A DNA stretch of 64,000 nt from Gammaproteobacteria bacterium (GTDB lineage Bacteria; Gemmatimonadota; Gemmatimonadetes; Longimicrobiales; Gaopeijiaceae). Shown here piece after piece: positions 26,410 through 35,928 of this stretch. Below the pieces are notes generated by a model, which was not told where the DNA came from, did not search any database, and saw nothing but the letters and a program-made list of their open reading frames with translations. Position numbers and translations under genes: made by a program. Position 1 is the stretch's first letter, and each line of letters begins with the position of its first letter. Location of the stretch: positions 186,001 through 250,000 of the forward strand of contig JAPPMM010000028.1 of assembly GCA_028819075.1 (NCBI GenBank), written 5' to 3'.

Positions 26410-28194
26410 CTACCGGGGAATGACCGGCAGCGTGATGTGCGACGGATACCGGGCGTTATGGTAGACCGTCTGATTGGCGGTCTGGACCTCCGTTTCCAGG
26501 TGGACCGGGCCGCCGGTGTTCGGATTGCGGTCGTACTTCGGGAAGTTGCTGCTCGAGATCTCGACCCGGATCCGGTGGCCTTCCCTGAAGAGGTTGCTGC
26601 TGGCCCACAGGTCGATGTTGAACTCGTACACGGTCCCAGGCTCCAGCAGCTCGAAGTCCGTGAAGTCCGGGTTGCCGTGATACCGCGCGCGCAGGATGCC
26701 GTCCGCGATGTTGATTTCCTTTCCGTCCGGATGGACGTCGACCAGCATCGCCGTGAAGTCGGTGTCGGTCGCGGAACTCGACGCGTAGACGGTGGCCGTG
26801 ATCGGACCCGTGACCTCCACCGCCTCCTCGAGGGGCGGCGTGGTGAACACCAGGATGTCGTCGCGCTCCGCGATGTCCGCCCGGTCGAAGGGCCCGGGAG
26901 GCGTGGGCCCGAACATGAGGTTGCCGCCGCGCGTCGGAACCGGGTTCATGGGGTCGAACACGAACTCGTCGACCGGATCGGACGCTCCCGGCATCTCCGT
27001 GGTCAGGGTGCCGTCGCCTGCTGAGCCGTTCGCACCGCCGCCGCTGTGGAAGTAGTAGTTCGTGTACTGCGTGCGGGCGATGGGCCACTCGTTCTCGGAG
27101 CGCCAGACGTTTTCGCCCATGATGAAGATCCGCACGGGCGGTTCATCCAGATAGCCGTTGTCGACCCCCTTGAGCAGGGCGTCGAACCACTTCACGTGCA
27201 GGCTGTCGAAGTCCACGGTGGCGTCCGGCCCGAAATCGATGCCGTCATAGACGAAGTTGGGGACGCTGGCGTGGGGCCAGGGGCCGATGAGCAGCTTCTG
27301 GTTCTCGCGCGCGTACTCGGTGCGTCCCTTCTCGACCATGCCCGTGTAGCTGACCAGGGTGCCGTCCAGGAAGACGTCGTACCATCCGCCGATATTGAGC
27401 GAGGCTGCCGCGAATTCCTCCAGCCGGGCTTCGGAATCGAGCACTTCCCAGTAGGCGTCGTAGGTCGGGTGCATCACGAAGTCGCGCCACCAGGGATTGT
27501 CCTGCCCCGTCGCCGCGCCCATCTCCAGCAGCGGCATGGTCCAGAGCACCTGGTCCCAGTCGGGGTTGCCCGCCTGGCCGGTGCGACCGCCCATCCCCGA
27601 GGCCCAGCCGATGCGCGAGCCCAGCGCGAGCGCCCCGCCCGGATAGGCGGTGTCGAAGTAGTAGTTGAACGGGGTCACCCGCGGGGCCATCGCCTTCAGG
27701 TAGGGCGACCGGAACTCCGCGCCCTTCCACTGCGTGGTGGCGAGGTAGGAGTTACCGTGGGTGCCCACCTGCCCGTCCGACCACTCCTGCCGGCCGATCC
27801 AGTTCTGCGTGTCGTGGCTGTCGTTGGCTTCGGCCAGATAGGGATACCAGCTCCCCTCGGAGTCGAAGCGGCCGCGCACGTTCTGGTGGACGTACACGTA
27901 TCCCCGCTCCGCCCAGCGCAAGCCCATCTCCCACGAGGCGGCGTCGGAGCCGTTGACGTAGGGGTCGCGGATCAGCAGCGCCGGATAGCGGCCCGGCGCG
28001 GCCGGCCGGTATACGTCCGTCGACAGGAGCGTGCCGTCCCGCATGGGCACCATGAGGTTGTGCTGGACGATCGCGGTCTCGCCCGCCCGGAATTCACCCG
28101 AGTGGAGCTCCTGCGCCTCCAGCGGCGGCGCGTACACGGAGAGCATCAGGACGATGCCGGCTGCGAAGATTCGGGTGGCGGTGCGCGACTCCAT
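26410..28194 (-). CDS. Exported CocE/NonD family hydrolase (X-Pro dipeptidyl-peptidase-like)
   Basis: The 594-residue protein has a signal peptide (cleavage near EAQE, 28). An N-terminal alpha/beta-hydrolase domain carries the nucleophile S149 in THGNSYLA. The C-terminal jelly-roll domain of the X-Pro peptidase S15 type holds TATVYASSS, TDFTAMLVDVHPDGK and GHRIRVEISSSNFP. Family members cleave acyl or peptide bonds in cocaine esterase, glutaryl-7-ACA acylase and X-Pro dipeptidyl-peptidase substrates. It probably works in the periplasm on peptides or esters. An imperfect 14-bp direct repeat lies between it and the gene upstream. Confidence 0.9.
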   Translation of the reverse strand: MESRTATRIFAAGIVLMLSVYAPPLEAQELHSGEFRAGETAIVQHNLMVPMRDGTLLSTDVYRPAAPGRYPALLIRDPYVNGSDAASWEMGLRWAERGYVYVHQNVRGRFDSEGSWYPYLAEANDSHDTQNWIGRQEWSDGQVGTHGNSYLATTQWKGAEFRSPYLKAMAPRVTPFNYYFDTAYPGGALALGSRIGWASGMGGRTGQAGNPDWDQVLWTMPLLEMGAATGQDNPWWRDFVMHPTYDAYWEVLDSEARLEEFAAASLNIGGWYDVFLDGTLVSYTGMVEKGRTEYARENQKLLIGPWPHASVPNFVYDGIDFGPDATVDFDSLHVKWFDALLKGVDNGYLDEPPVRIFIMGENVWRSENEWPIARTQYTNYYFHSGGGANGSAGDGTLTTEMPGASDPVDEFVFDPMNPVPTRGGNLMFGPTPPGPFDRADIAERDDILVFTTPPLEEAVEVTGPITATVYASSSATDTDFTAMLVDVHPDGKEINIADGILRARYHGNPDFTDFELLEPGTVYEFNIDLWASSNLFREGHRIRVEISSSNFPKYDRNPNTGGPVHLETEVQTANQTVYHNARYPSHITLPVIPR

Positions 28195-28236
28195 GAAGAT
28201 CTCCTTTAGAGGGGTGGTATTCCCTTCCGCCTGGCT

Positions 28237-28274
28237 TGCGAACGCATGTCCGAGGGGATCTGCGAACGCGTGTC
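28237..28274. repeat. Direct repeat TGCGAACGCRTGTC, two copies 24 bp apart
   Basis: Copies lie at 28237-28250 and 28261-28274 and differ at one position. They sit in the 118-bp gap between the end of the creatininase-like gene and the start of the CocE-type gene, which is read away from them on the minus strand. They could be a regulatory site for that gene or a relic of a short duplication. Confidence 0.4.
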
Positions 28275-28312
28275 TGTGGGTACCGGTCCGGCCGAGGCCG
28301 AGCCGGCGGACA

Positions 28313-29188
28313 TCAGCTTCCGTCCGTCTCCCCGGTCGCCTCGTGGATGGCGGCCACGGTGAGATCGGCGATCCAGTCCACGAGCTCGCTTCCGAGGGCC
28401 AGGGTGCGGGGTATGGGGGCCAGGTCGACGCCGTTGATGGAGAAATGTCCCGCGCGGATGCGCTGCTCCATGCGAACGGTGGTGGGGTCGGTGAGCATCA
28501 TGATCGAGGTGGCGCTGAACTCGTCGTGCAGGCCGGGGTCCTGCATCACCTCGTTGATGCCCCTTTCGCGCAGCCATTGCTGGCGGTCCACCCAGTTGTA
28601 GTACTCGGGGATGTGGTGGATGCCGGTCTTGCCATCGGTCCACTTGGCCGAGAGCTCCTCCGCGACCTCCACCTGCGGCTGCTGGTTGCCTCCGCTGTCG
28701 CCGATGAGGACGATGTGTTCGAACCCGTTGGCCCGCAGGGCGGTCGAGACGTCGGTGAGCACGGCCTTGAAGGTCTCGACCCTGACCCCGATGGTGCCCG
28801 GATAGCGGATGGTGCCGGGTTCCAGATCGATCTCGCCCTCGGGCACGTACTTGATGATCGGGGCGATCAGCGCGTTGCCCAGCTTGCGCGCAACCGCCTC
28901 GGCGGTTTGCTGCAGGATGTAGTTGTGCTTGCCGCCGGCCAGGTAGGGGCCGTTCTCCTCAACCCCTCCCGTGGGCACGATGACGGTGGTCTTTCCGGAG
29001 CGGATCGCGTCGCGGACCTCCATGAAGGTGAGTTCCTCGATCCACACCGACTCCAGCGCGTCGATCGGACGCGGGGCGTCGGGATCGATCGGGTTTCCGC
29101 CGCTCCCGGGGCGAGGCGCCTGCTGCGCGCCGACCACGTTCGGGAGAAGGAGCAGACCGAGGGCGAACAGCTTCACAAACCGGGTCAT
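28313..29188 (-). CDS. Exported, divergent creatininase-family protein
   Basis: The 291 residues start from ATG 29188 (GGAGG ribosome site six bases upstream) with a signal peptide ending GAQQ. The fold is creatininase-like: the PTGGVEENGPYLAGGKH segment aligns to the family's metal loop and IGDSGGN to its glycine-rich loop. Against creatininase the first ligand E77 is kept, but His becomes N79 and Asp becomes H88, and the NGHGGN loop lacks its histidine. A changed metal site or different amide substrate is likely. Cytosolic creatininase or mycofactocin MftE roles do not fit an exported protein. Confidence 0.82.
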   Translation of the reverse strand: MTRFVKLFALGLLLLPNVVGAQQAPRPGSGGNPIDPDAPRPIDALESVWIEELTFMEVRDAIRSGKTTVIVPTGGVEENGPYLAGGKHNYILQQTAEAVARKLGNALIAPIIKYVPEGEIDLEPGTIRYPGTIGVRVETFKAVLTDVSTALRANGFEHIVLIGDSGGNQQPQVEVAEELSAKWTDGKTGIHHIPEYYNWVDRQQWLRERGINEVMQDPGLHDEFSATSIMMLTDPTTVRMEQRIRAGHFSINGVDLAPIPRTLALGSELVDWIADLTVAAIHEATGETDGS

Positions 29189-29384
29189 CGATGCCTCCGG
29201 GATTTGCAGGACTGCGGTCAGGGCGTGACCGGGGCGCATGCATCGGCACCGTAACCGACGGCCCGATGCCACGCAAGCAATTCCCGGCTGGCCGCACGCT
29301 CTCGCGGCCGGTAGCTTCTTTCGCGCGAGTGCGCAGACCGGCGGCGGGCCCATCGAGGCATCGCGAGAGCTCTGCGCGCGCCCG

Positions 29385-30524
29385 CTAGCCGGACCTCCGG
29401 CGCCAGGCCGCGAGCACCTCGGCTTCTCGCTCGGGGGCGAGGCCCGAGCGCATGGGCGTCCGGTCCTCCTCGGGAAGCTGCTTCCACCACTCGAGCGTTT
29501 CGGCCGCGGTGACCGCGAGCGGCCGATAGCGCAGGCCGGCAGCCATGCCGCGGGCGCGGCTCATGCGCGCGAAGCCCGCGGTCGGTCCCACGGGCGGCTG
29601 CCAGACCGGCAGGTCGCTCCAGGGCTGCACTCCCTGCTCCCGCAGGAAGTCGAGGGTCACGAACGTGAGGTTCGAGGGCGTCGACGTCACCGCCTTGATC
29701 CCGTAGAGGAACTCCTCCATGTGCAGGTCGCCCTCCGGTCCGATCACGTTGTAGACGCCTCTCGTCTCCTGTTCCAGAAGATGGACCATGAACTCGGCCA
29801 GGTCGCGCACGTCGATGTACTGGACGGGATCCATGGGGGTGTTGGGGGCGAGCACTTCCCCGCCCCGGTCCATGCGCGCGCACCAGTAGGTGAAGCGGTC
29901 GCTGCGGTCTCCGGGGCCGGCCACCAGGCCGGGGCGAACGATGGTGCAGCGATCCCCGAAGGCGGACTGCAGCTCCTGTTCCGCCAGCGCCTTCATCGGC
30001 CCGTAGCCTTCCCATTCCTCCATCGGCAGGTCCGCCTGGCCCACCGGGGCATCCTCGTCGATGCCGATCTCCACCCGCGACATGTAGGCGGCCTGCGTGG
30101 AGATGAAGAGATACTGATCCGTCCGGTCCACCAGCAGGCGGGCGGTGGCGCGAACCTGGTCGGGCGTGTAGCCGGAGTTGTCGATGACGACGTCCCAGGT
30201 GCGGTTGCCCTCCAGGGACGAAAGGTCGCCGTCGCGGTCGCCGATCAGGTTTTCCAGCCCGGCGAACTGGTCCTGGAACATGCGCGGCTGGCTGCGGCCG
30301 CGGTTGAACAGAGTGAGCTCGTGGCCCTGCGACAGGATGCGGTTCACCTGCCAGGGGCCGATGAACCCCGTGCCTCCGAGAAGGAGGATGCGGGAAGCCC
30401 TGCGCGGCAGCTGGACCGCTTCGAGCCCATGCCCGTTCAGCGAGGCCGGGTATCCGAGCCCGAGGCCCAGTCCGCTGCCGGCCAGGGCCGACATCCGGAG
30501 GAAGTCGCGTCGATTGGTCGTCAT
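29385..30524 (-). CDS. Tat-exported NAD-dependent epimerase/dehydratase-like protein
   Basis: The 379-residue protein begins with a twin-arginine signal (TTNRRDFLRMSALAG). An extended-SDR Rossmann domain follows, with LLGGTGFIG near 48-56, an STQAAY strand and a YGPMK motif carrying the YxxxK catalytic pair. It resembles isoflavone-reductase/nucleotide-sugar-epimerase relatives. Export by Tat after folding with its cofactor would explain a periplasmic oxidoreductase. The substrate is unknown. It lies in a run of exported enzymes on the same strand. Confidence 0.82.
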   Translation of the reverse strand: MTTNRRDFLRMSALAGSGLGLGLGYPASLNGHGLEAVQLPRRASRILLLGGTGFIGPWQVNRILSQGHELTLFNRGRSQPRMFQDQFAGLENLIGDRDGDLSSLEGNRTWDVVIDNSGYTPDQVRATARLLVDRTDQYLFISTQAAYMSRVEIGIDEDAPVGQADLPMEEWEGYGPMKALAEQELQSAFGDRCTIVRPGLVAGPGDRSDRFTYWCARMDRGGEVLAPNTPMDPVQYIDVRDLAEFMVHLLEQETRGVYNVIGPEGDLHMEEFLYGIKAVTSTPSNLTFVTLDFLREQGVQPWSDLPVWQPPVGPTAGFARMSRARGMAAGLRYRPLAVTAAETLEWWKQLPEEDRTPMRSGLAPEREAEVLAAWRRRSG

Positions 30525-30584
30525 GGTCTCACCGTTCCTCGTCAGATTGTGAATTGTGTCGGGCTGCCGGAAAGGGGCCCCTCT

Positions 30585-32012
30585 CTAGGAACCTCCCCCA
30601 TCCGTCGCGGGACGCCTCGCGCCGCGTCCGTCCTGCTTGTAGACCACGCCGTCCTTCATGACGAAGTCGATGTTCCGCAGCAGATCGATGTCCTCCAGCG
30701 GATCTCCGCGCACGGCCACCAGGTCCGCAACCTTGCCCGCCTCCACGCTGCCCAGTTCCTCCGTGCGATTCAACACGATCGCCGCCTCGCGGGTCGCGGC
30801 GAGAATCGCGTCCGTCGGCGACATGCCCGCGTCCACCAGCAGGCGGAACTCCCCCGCGTTCTCGCCGTGCGGGAAGACCCCCGCGTCGGTTCCGAATCCG
30901 ATCTTCACGCCCGCCCGCACCGCCATCTGAATGGATTCGCGGAAATACGGGTAGATCTCGATCGCCTTCAGGCCGGGCAGCCCGCCGAGCGTCCCCGCCA
31001 GCGCCCGCTGGCGAACGTCTTCGAAGGCCATCATGGTGGGCACCAGGTAGGTGCCGTGTTCGGCCATGAGCCGGACGGTTTCGTCGTCGAGCATGGACCC
31101 GTGCTCGATGGAGGTGACGCCGGCGCGAACGGCGGCCTTGATCCCGTCCAGGCCGTGAGCGTGGGCAGCCACCGTACGCTCGGCCATGTTGGCGGTCTGC
31201 ACCAGGACGACCATCTCTTCCTCGGTGTATTGCTGCACGCCGACTGCGGTGCCCAACGACAGGACGCCGCCGGTGGCGCAGAACTTGATGACGTCGGCGC
31301 CATACTTGATCTGGTAGTTCACCGCCTCGCGCACGCGCTCGATCCCTTGGGCGATGCCTTCCTCGACGCCCGGCTCCTCGAAGATGTCCGGACGATAGCC
31401 GTTGTTGTCGCAGTGTCCGCCCGTGATGCCGAGGGAGTGCACGGCCGTGTAGATGCGCGGGCCCGGCACCATGCCCGCGTTGATGGCATCGCGCAGCGCC
31501 ACGTCGGCGAAGTCGTCGCTGCCGACGTTGCGGATGGTGGTGAAGCCCGCCTCCAGGGTGATCCTGGCGTTCATGACGCCGGCGATGGCCAGGTGCCCCG
31601 GCCAGCGACGTAAGCCACTCTCCCGGCTGCCCCCGGGGTCGCTGGTGATGTGCGTGTGCAGGTCGATGAAGCCGGGCATCACGGTGTGGTCGGAGAGGTC
31701 GATGCGGATCGCGCCCGCGGGCACGGCGACGTCCGCGCCCACGGCTTCCAGGCGGGTGCCGCGCACGAGGATGGTGACGTTCTCGCGCACGTTTCCGTCC
31801 ACGCCGTCGATGAGGCGTCCGGCGACGATGGCCGTCACCTCGGTAGTGTCGGGGAGGGTGACGCGCTGGGCGTCGAGGCCGGAGGCCATCACGGCCCAGG
31901 AAACCGCCGAGAGCAGGAGGAATCGGGCTCGCGCGCGCGTCGCGCCGGGCCGCTCCAGCGGATGGCCCTTCTGGATCGCCGTCGCCCTGCCAAGCCGTCG
32001 TGTGCGCTTCAT
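30585..32012 (-). CDS. Exported amidohydrolase (imidazolonepropionase/prolidase-like)
   Basis: The 475 residues from ATG 32012 have a signal-like hydrophobic segment ending GLDAQ (about 49). The TIM-barrel metal site is complete in pattern: HxH at H119 and H121, the lysine segment DVIKFCATGG, AHAHG, the SIEHG histidine and the FGTDAG aspartate. It belongs to the amidohydrolase subfamily that includes Xaa-Pro and Xaa-Arg dipeptidases and imidazolonepropionase-like enzymes. The likely role is hydrolysis of dipeptides or cyclic amides outside the cytoplasm. It sits 62 bp downstream of a second, related amidohydrolase. Confidence 0.9.
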   Translation of the reverse strand: MKRTRRLGRATAIQKGHPLERPGATRARARFLLLSAVSWAVMASGLDAQRVTLPDTTEVTAIVAGRLIDGVDGNVRENVTILVRGTRLEAVGADVAVPAGAIRIDLSDHTVMPGFIDLHTHITSDPGGSRESGLRRWPGHLAIAGVMNARITLEAGFTTIRNVGSDDFADVALRDAINAGMVPGPRIYTAVHSLGITGGHCDNNGYRPDIFEEPGVEEGIAQGIERVREAVNYQIKYGADVIKFCATGGVLSLGTAVGVQQYTEEEMVVLVQTANMAERTVAAHAHGLDGIKAAVRAGVTSIEHGSMLDDETVRLMAEHGTYLVPTMMAFEDVRQRALAGTLGGLPGLKAIEIYPYFRESIQMAVRAGVKIGFGTDAGVFPHGENAGEFRLLVDAGMSPTDAILAATREAAIVLNRTEELGSVEAGKVADLVAVRGDPLEDIDLLRNIDFVMKDGVVYKQDGRGARRPATDGGGS

Positions 32013-32074
32013 GCCCTCCCTCCCCGGTAGTCTGTTCGGCCTGCGATTTGCCGGCCGCTCCGCAACGTCTGCAG

Positions 32075-33415
32075 TCATTTGTACCTCACGCCGTCCTTGA
32101 CAACCATCCGCACATAGCCGAGGACGTTGATGTCGAAGAGCGGATTCCCCTCCACGACGATGATGTCGGCGAGCTTGCCCGGCTCTATCGTGCCCAGATC
32201 CCTGCCCCGGCCGATGACCTCGGCCCCCGTCTTGGTCGAGGCGGAGATCGCGGCGAGCGGCGTCATTCCCGAGTCCACCAGAGCGGAAATCTCCCGCCAC
32301 GCGGCCTCCGTGTGGAAGTTCATCGGCGAACCCGAATCGGTGCCCATGGCGATCACCGCGCCTCCTTCGATGAACTGCCGCGCCGCAATCTCCGAGTTGC
32401 GGATCTGGCGGGGAGTCGTCCGGAAATACGAATTCCGGTGGAAGTCCTCGAAGGAACGCTGGAACTCCCGGTACAGGTCGGGCGGCAGATCCTCCTTCAG
32501 CCTGCGATCCTGCAGCCGCTCCGGAAACTCGAGGGTCGCGGGATAGACCCAGATGCGATGGGCGATGGTCTGGACCACGGGGATACCGCGGTGCGCCACC
32601 TCGGCGATGAGATCGTCGCTGTAGGGCGGGTTGCCGCCCGAACCCGCGTGCTGGATGACGTCGGTGCCGGCCCGGATGGCCGCCCACATGTCCTCCGGCG
32701 CATAGAGATGGGTGTGGACCTCGACCCCCCGCCGATGTGCGGCCTCTACGACCGCCCGCATGTCGTCTTCGGTCATCCCCGCCCAGATCTTGATGACGTC
32801 GACTCCGGCGTCGATGAGGTCGTTCGTCTGCTCGGCGGCCTCCGCCGGGGATGCGATGCGACGCTGGAACCAGTCCGGCCACTGCCGCCCGGCGCGCGTG
32901 ATCCAGGGGCCGCTGACCAGCATGCGCGGACCCGGGAGGCGGTCTTCGTTGATGTCGTCCCGCACGTTAAGGATCTCCATCGGCGCGCCAAGATCCACAG
33001 CCGTGGTGACCCCCGCCATCAGGAGCTGCTTCGCCGAGATGGCCATCATCTCCTCGCGGGCCTTGTCGAGGATGGGCCACCACTCGGAGTACTCCCCATG
33101 GCCGAGGATCATCAGGTGGACGTGCAGGTCGACCAGCCCGGGGAGCATGGTCATGCCCTCCGTGCTGATGATCTCGGCGCCGGTGGGGATCTCGACCTCC
33201 GTCGCCGGTCCCACTGCGACGATCCGGTTGCCCTCGATGACGACCGCCGCGTGATGGATGGGAGGCGTCTCGTACCCGTCCAGCAGCATCCCGCCCACCA
33301 GGGCCACCGTTCCGTCCTGCGCGCTGGCCGGGTGGGGCGAAACGAGGCCCGGAAGAGCGAGGCCAAGGATCAGAGCACCTGCCGCGAGCGCTCCCGGTGG
33401 ACGCGGTTTCTGCAT
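32075..33415 (-). CDS. Exported amidohydrolase, second copy
   Basis: The 446 residues start from ATG 33415 (GGAG ribosome site). The signal peptide ends ASAQ (33). The metal motif HVH is at H98 and H100, with DVIKIWAG, VEVHTHLY, VIQHAG and MGTDSGS for the remaining ligands. It is clearly a different subfamily member from its neighbour, so this is not a recent duplication. It is the first gene of a minus-strand run and shares a 225-bp divergent region with the radical SAM gene, in which three 11-bp-phased repeats lie. Confidence 0.9.
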   Translation of the reverse strand: MQKPRPPGALAAGALILGLALPGLVSPHPASAQDGTVALVGGMLLDGYETPPIHHAAVVIEGNRIVAVGPATEVEIPTGAEIISTEGMTMLPGLVDLHVHLMILGHGEYSEWWPILDKAREEMMAISAKQLLMAGVTTAVDLGAPMEILNVRDDINEDRLPGPRMLVSGPWITRAGRQWPDWFQRRIASPAEAAEQTNDLIDAGVDVIKIWAGMTEDDMRAVVEAAHRRGVEVHTHLYAPEDMWAAIRAGTDVIQHAGSGGNPPYSDDLIAEVAHRGIPVVQTIAHRIWVYPATLEFPERLQDRRLKEDLPPDLYREFQRSFEDFHRNSYFRTTPRQIRNSEIAARQFIEGGAVIAMGTDSGSPMNFHTEAAWREISALVDSGMTPLAAISASTKTGAEVIGRGRDLGTIEPGKLADIIVVEGNPLFDINVLGYVRMVVKDGVRYK

Positions 33416-33569
33416 GGGATCGACTCCTCCGCTGCTTGCTGCTTAACGCGGGCGTGGCTCTCAGGGCGAGTGCGGCGCCCGAGCGTCCAGCATACCGCCG
33501 CCGCCGGACTTGCGACACCGCCCGCGCGCGCCTCCGCGCCACCCTTGCGCGACTACGGCCGGTCATGTT

Positions 33570-33599
33570 ACCGAATAAACACCGAATATTCCCCGAACC
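33570..33599 (+). promoter_or_regulatory. Three direct repeats of (A/C)CCGAA with 11-bp period
   Basis: ACCGAATA occurs at 33570-33577 and again at 33581-33588; a weaker copy CCCGAACC is at 33592-33599. The start-to-start distance is exactly 11 bp each time, and the local sequence is AT-richer than its surroundings. The array lies about 42 bp before the radical SAM start and 155 bp before the divergent amidohydrolase start. Tandem 11-bp repeats are the usual target of OmpR/PhoB-type winged-helix regulators. Confidence 0.5.
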
Positions 33600-33640
33600 C
33601 TCACCCGAGTCCGTGACAACTTCCCGGCTCCGGGACCCTG

Positions 33641-34720
33641 ATGGAAGAGCAAACCCCCATGCGACTGCCTGTCAGAGGCCGTGGAGCCTCGCACGACCTG
33701 CCAAACCGCTTCGAGCGGCTTCATCTGGAGCCGGAAGCGGAGTTCGGTGGTGAGGGCGAAAAGCCCCGCAAGACCCGATTCTTCATCGACCGGTCGCGCA
33801 GCGTCATCTCGCACAATTCGAGTCCGGACCTGGGCTTTGCGGTCAGCCTCAATCCCTACCGGGGGTGCGAGCACGGGTGCAGCTACTGCTACGCCAGGCC
33901 CACCCACGAGTACCTGGGGTTCTCCGCGGGGCTCGACTTCGAGAGCCGGATCATGGTCAAGCCCGATGCCGCGGAGCTGCTCAAAAGGGCGTTGTCCGCG
34001 CGCGCCTGGACGCCTCAGACGCTCGCGCTCAGCGGCGTCACCGACCCGTACCAGCCGGTGGAGCGCCGGCTGGGAATCACGCGCGCCTGCCTGGAGGTGC
34101 TGCTCGAGTGCCGGCATCCGGTGTCGATCGTCACGAAGAACTACCTGGTGGCGAGGGACGTCGACATCCTCTCGCGCATGGCGGAGCATGGGACGGCGAT
34201 GGTTACGCTGTCGATCACGACGCTGCGCAAGGATCTCCGCCGGGTGATGGAACCGAGAACCTCGATTCCCGCCCGCAGGCTGGCGGCGGTGCGGGCACTG
34301 GCGGACGCCGGAGTCCCCGTGGGGGTCAACGTGGCCCCGCTGATCCCGGGACTGAACGACCACGAGCTTCCGGAGATTCTCGGCGCTGCGCGCGAGGCTG
34401 GCGCTTCGCACGCGGGGGTGATGATGCTGCGGCTCCCTCTCGGAGTGAAGGAACTGTTCGCCGAATGGCTCGAGCAGCACTTCCCTGACCGGCGCAAGAA
34501 GGTGCTCGGCCGGCTCAGGGAAGCGCACGGCGGGAGGCTCTACGACTCCCGTTTCGGGCGGCGTGGGCGAGGGAGGGGCCCCTTCGCCGAGCATCTGGGC
34601 AACCTCTTCCGGGTCAGTTGCCGCAAGCTCGGGCTGAAGCGGCGATCGTACGAGCTGGCGACCGACGGGTTCCGCAGGCCCGAGCGGGGCGGTCAGATGC
34701 GCCTGTTCGACGCGGGCTGA
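33641..34720 (+). CDS. PA0069-family radical SAM protein
   Basis: The 359 residues carry the CxxxCxxC cluster motif at C76, C80 and C83 (GCEHGCSYCYA), which binds a 4Fe-4S cluster and S-adenosylmethionine. Family hallmarks include SLNPYRGCEHGC, the SGVTDPYQPVE loop and TKNYLVARD. This group is related in sequence to spore photoproduct lyase and is often called Rv2578c/PA0069-like, with no proven reaction. The C-terminus ends GQMRLFDAG, also typical. It ends 1 bp from the convergent serine hydrolase gene. Confidence 0.92.
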   Translation: MEEQTPMRLPVRGRGASHDLPNRFERLHLEPEAEFGGEGEKPRKTRFFIDRSRSVISHNSSPDLGFAVSLNPYRGCEHGCSYCYARPTHEYLGFSAGLDFESRIMVKPDAAELLKRALSARAWTPQTLALSGVTDPYQPVERRLGITRACLEVLLECRHPVSIVTKNYLVARDVDILSRMAEHGTAMVTLSITTLRKDLRRVMEPRTSIPARRLAAVRALADAGVPVGVNVAPLIPGLNDHELPEILGAAREAGASHAGVMMLRLPLGVKELFAEWLEQHFPDRRKKVLGRLREAHGGRLYDSRFGRRGRGRGPFAEHLGNLFRVSCRKLGLKRRSYELATDGFRRPERGGQMRLFDAG

Positions 34721-34721
34721 C

Positions 34722-35867
34722 TCAGCGCAGCGCTCCCAGCAGCTCCACGAGGAGTTCCTGTCCCGCCGCGCCCAGGCTGGCCTGGCCCTGGTTGTAGTTG
34801 CGGAGCAACACCACGCCGAGCCCCGACTCCGGCTCGAAGAGCATGTAGGCGTTGTAGCCGGCCACCGAACCCGAGTGACCGATGAGCCGGGCTCCGCCGT
34901 CCGTGGTGCGGATCATCACGCCGAGGCCATAGCCGTCGTCGGGGTCCTCGGGCGTGTGAACCCGGCTCATCTCCGCGACGCTCTCATCGGAGAGGATCGC
35001 GGGCGATGCCCTTCCCTGCAGCGCGCCCATGAAGCGGGCCAGGTCGCCGACGGTCGAGTAGACGCCCCCGTTGGGCACCTTGTAGCCGCGGCCGGCGTGC
35101 TCGCGGGTCGGCTGCTCCGGGTCCGGGTTTCCGTCGCCCCGGTTCACGTAGCCGACGGTCAGCCGGGGCGCGAGTTCGGGTCCGATGACGAAGGTGGAAC
35201 TGGTCATGCCCAGCGGCTGAAAGACGTCCTCTTCGACGAACTCCATGAAGGGCCGCCCCACGGCCCTCGCCACGGCCAGCCCCAGCGTGCCGTAGCCGAT
35301 GTTGGAATAGGAGTACTCCGCTCCCGGCGCGTTCTGAAAGCGGCTCAGCGGAATCGATTCGACGACGCGCTCCTGCCAGATTCCGATGGGCCCGGAGGCG
35401 GCGATGTCCCAATCGGGCTCGCGCACCAGCCCGGAGGTGTGGCTTGCGAACTGACGCACGGTTGGCGCCGGAGCGCCCGCCATCGCCCCGGGGAACCGGG
35501 CGGTCGCCGGAAAGATCTCGCTCAGCGGCTGGTCGAGGTCGATGAAGCCCCGCTCCACCGCCCGCATCATCGCCACGGCGGTGACGGTCTTGGAGATGGA
35601 GCCCGTCCGGTAGATGGAGCCCACCCCGGCCCGGATGCGGCGGTCGCGGTCGGCCCAACCGAAGGCCCGGGCCCATACAACGTCGCTGCCCCTCGCAACG
35701 GCCGCGCTGACCCCGCCGACATCGTCGGCCGCCACCTGCGCCTCCATCTTCTGTTCGAAGCGGGAGATGGCGGCGTTCCACGCGTCGGCGTCGACGTTCT
35801 GGGCAAAGGCCGGACTCGCACCGAGAAATGGTGCGAGCAGCAAGACGGTTGCGTAAGTCATTGTCAT
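34722..35867 (-). CDS. Exported class C beta-lactamase-like serine hydrolase
   Basis: The 381 residues start from ATG 35867 (ATG 35861 is possible) with a signal peptide ending AFAQ (23). The catalytic SxxK is S90-I-S-K93; the second motif is a Y-S-N in the AEYSYSNIGYG segment; the third is HSG in LIGHSGSVAGY. The family covers AmpC-type beta-lactamases, DD-peptidases, esterases and D-amino-acid amidases. Amid exported amidohydrolases, a peptidase or esterase role is more likely than drug resistance. It lies 61 bp after the amidohydrolase upstream and is probably co-transcribed with it. Confidence 0.9.
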   Translation of the reverse strand: MTMTYATVLLLAPFLGASPAFAQNVDADAWNAAISRFEQKMEAQVAADDVGGVSAAVARGSDVVWARAFGWADRDRRIRAGVGSIYRTGSISKTVTAVAMMRAVERGFIDLDQPLSEIFPATARFPGAMAGAPAPTVRQFASHTSGLVREPDWDIAASGPIGIWQERVVESIPLSRFQNAPGAEYSYSNIGYGTLGLAVARAVGRPFMEFVEEDVFQPLGMTSSTFVIGPELAPRLTVGYVNRGDGNPDPEQPTREHAGRGYKVPNGGVYSTVGDLARFMGALQGRASPAILSDESVAEMSRVHTPEDPDDGYGLGVMIRTTDGGARLIGHSGSVAGYNAYMLFEPESGLGVVLLRNYNQGQASLGAAGQELLVELLGALR

Positions 35868-35928
35868 TATTGACAGACGACCTGACAAAGCAGTGGCTCC
35901 GCGCACCATCCGGCGCCGATCCCTCGGC

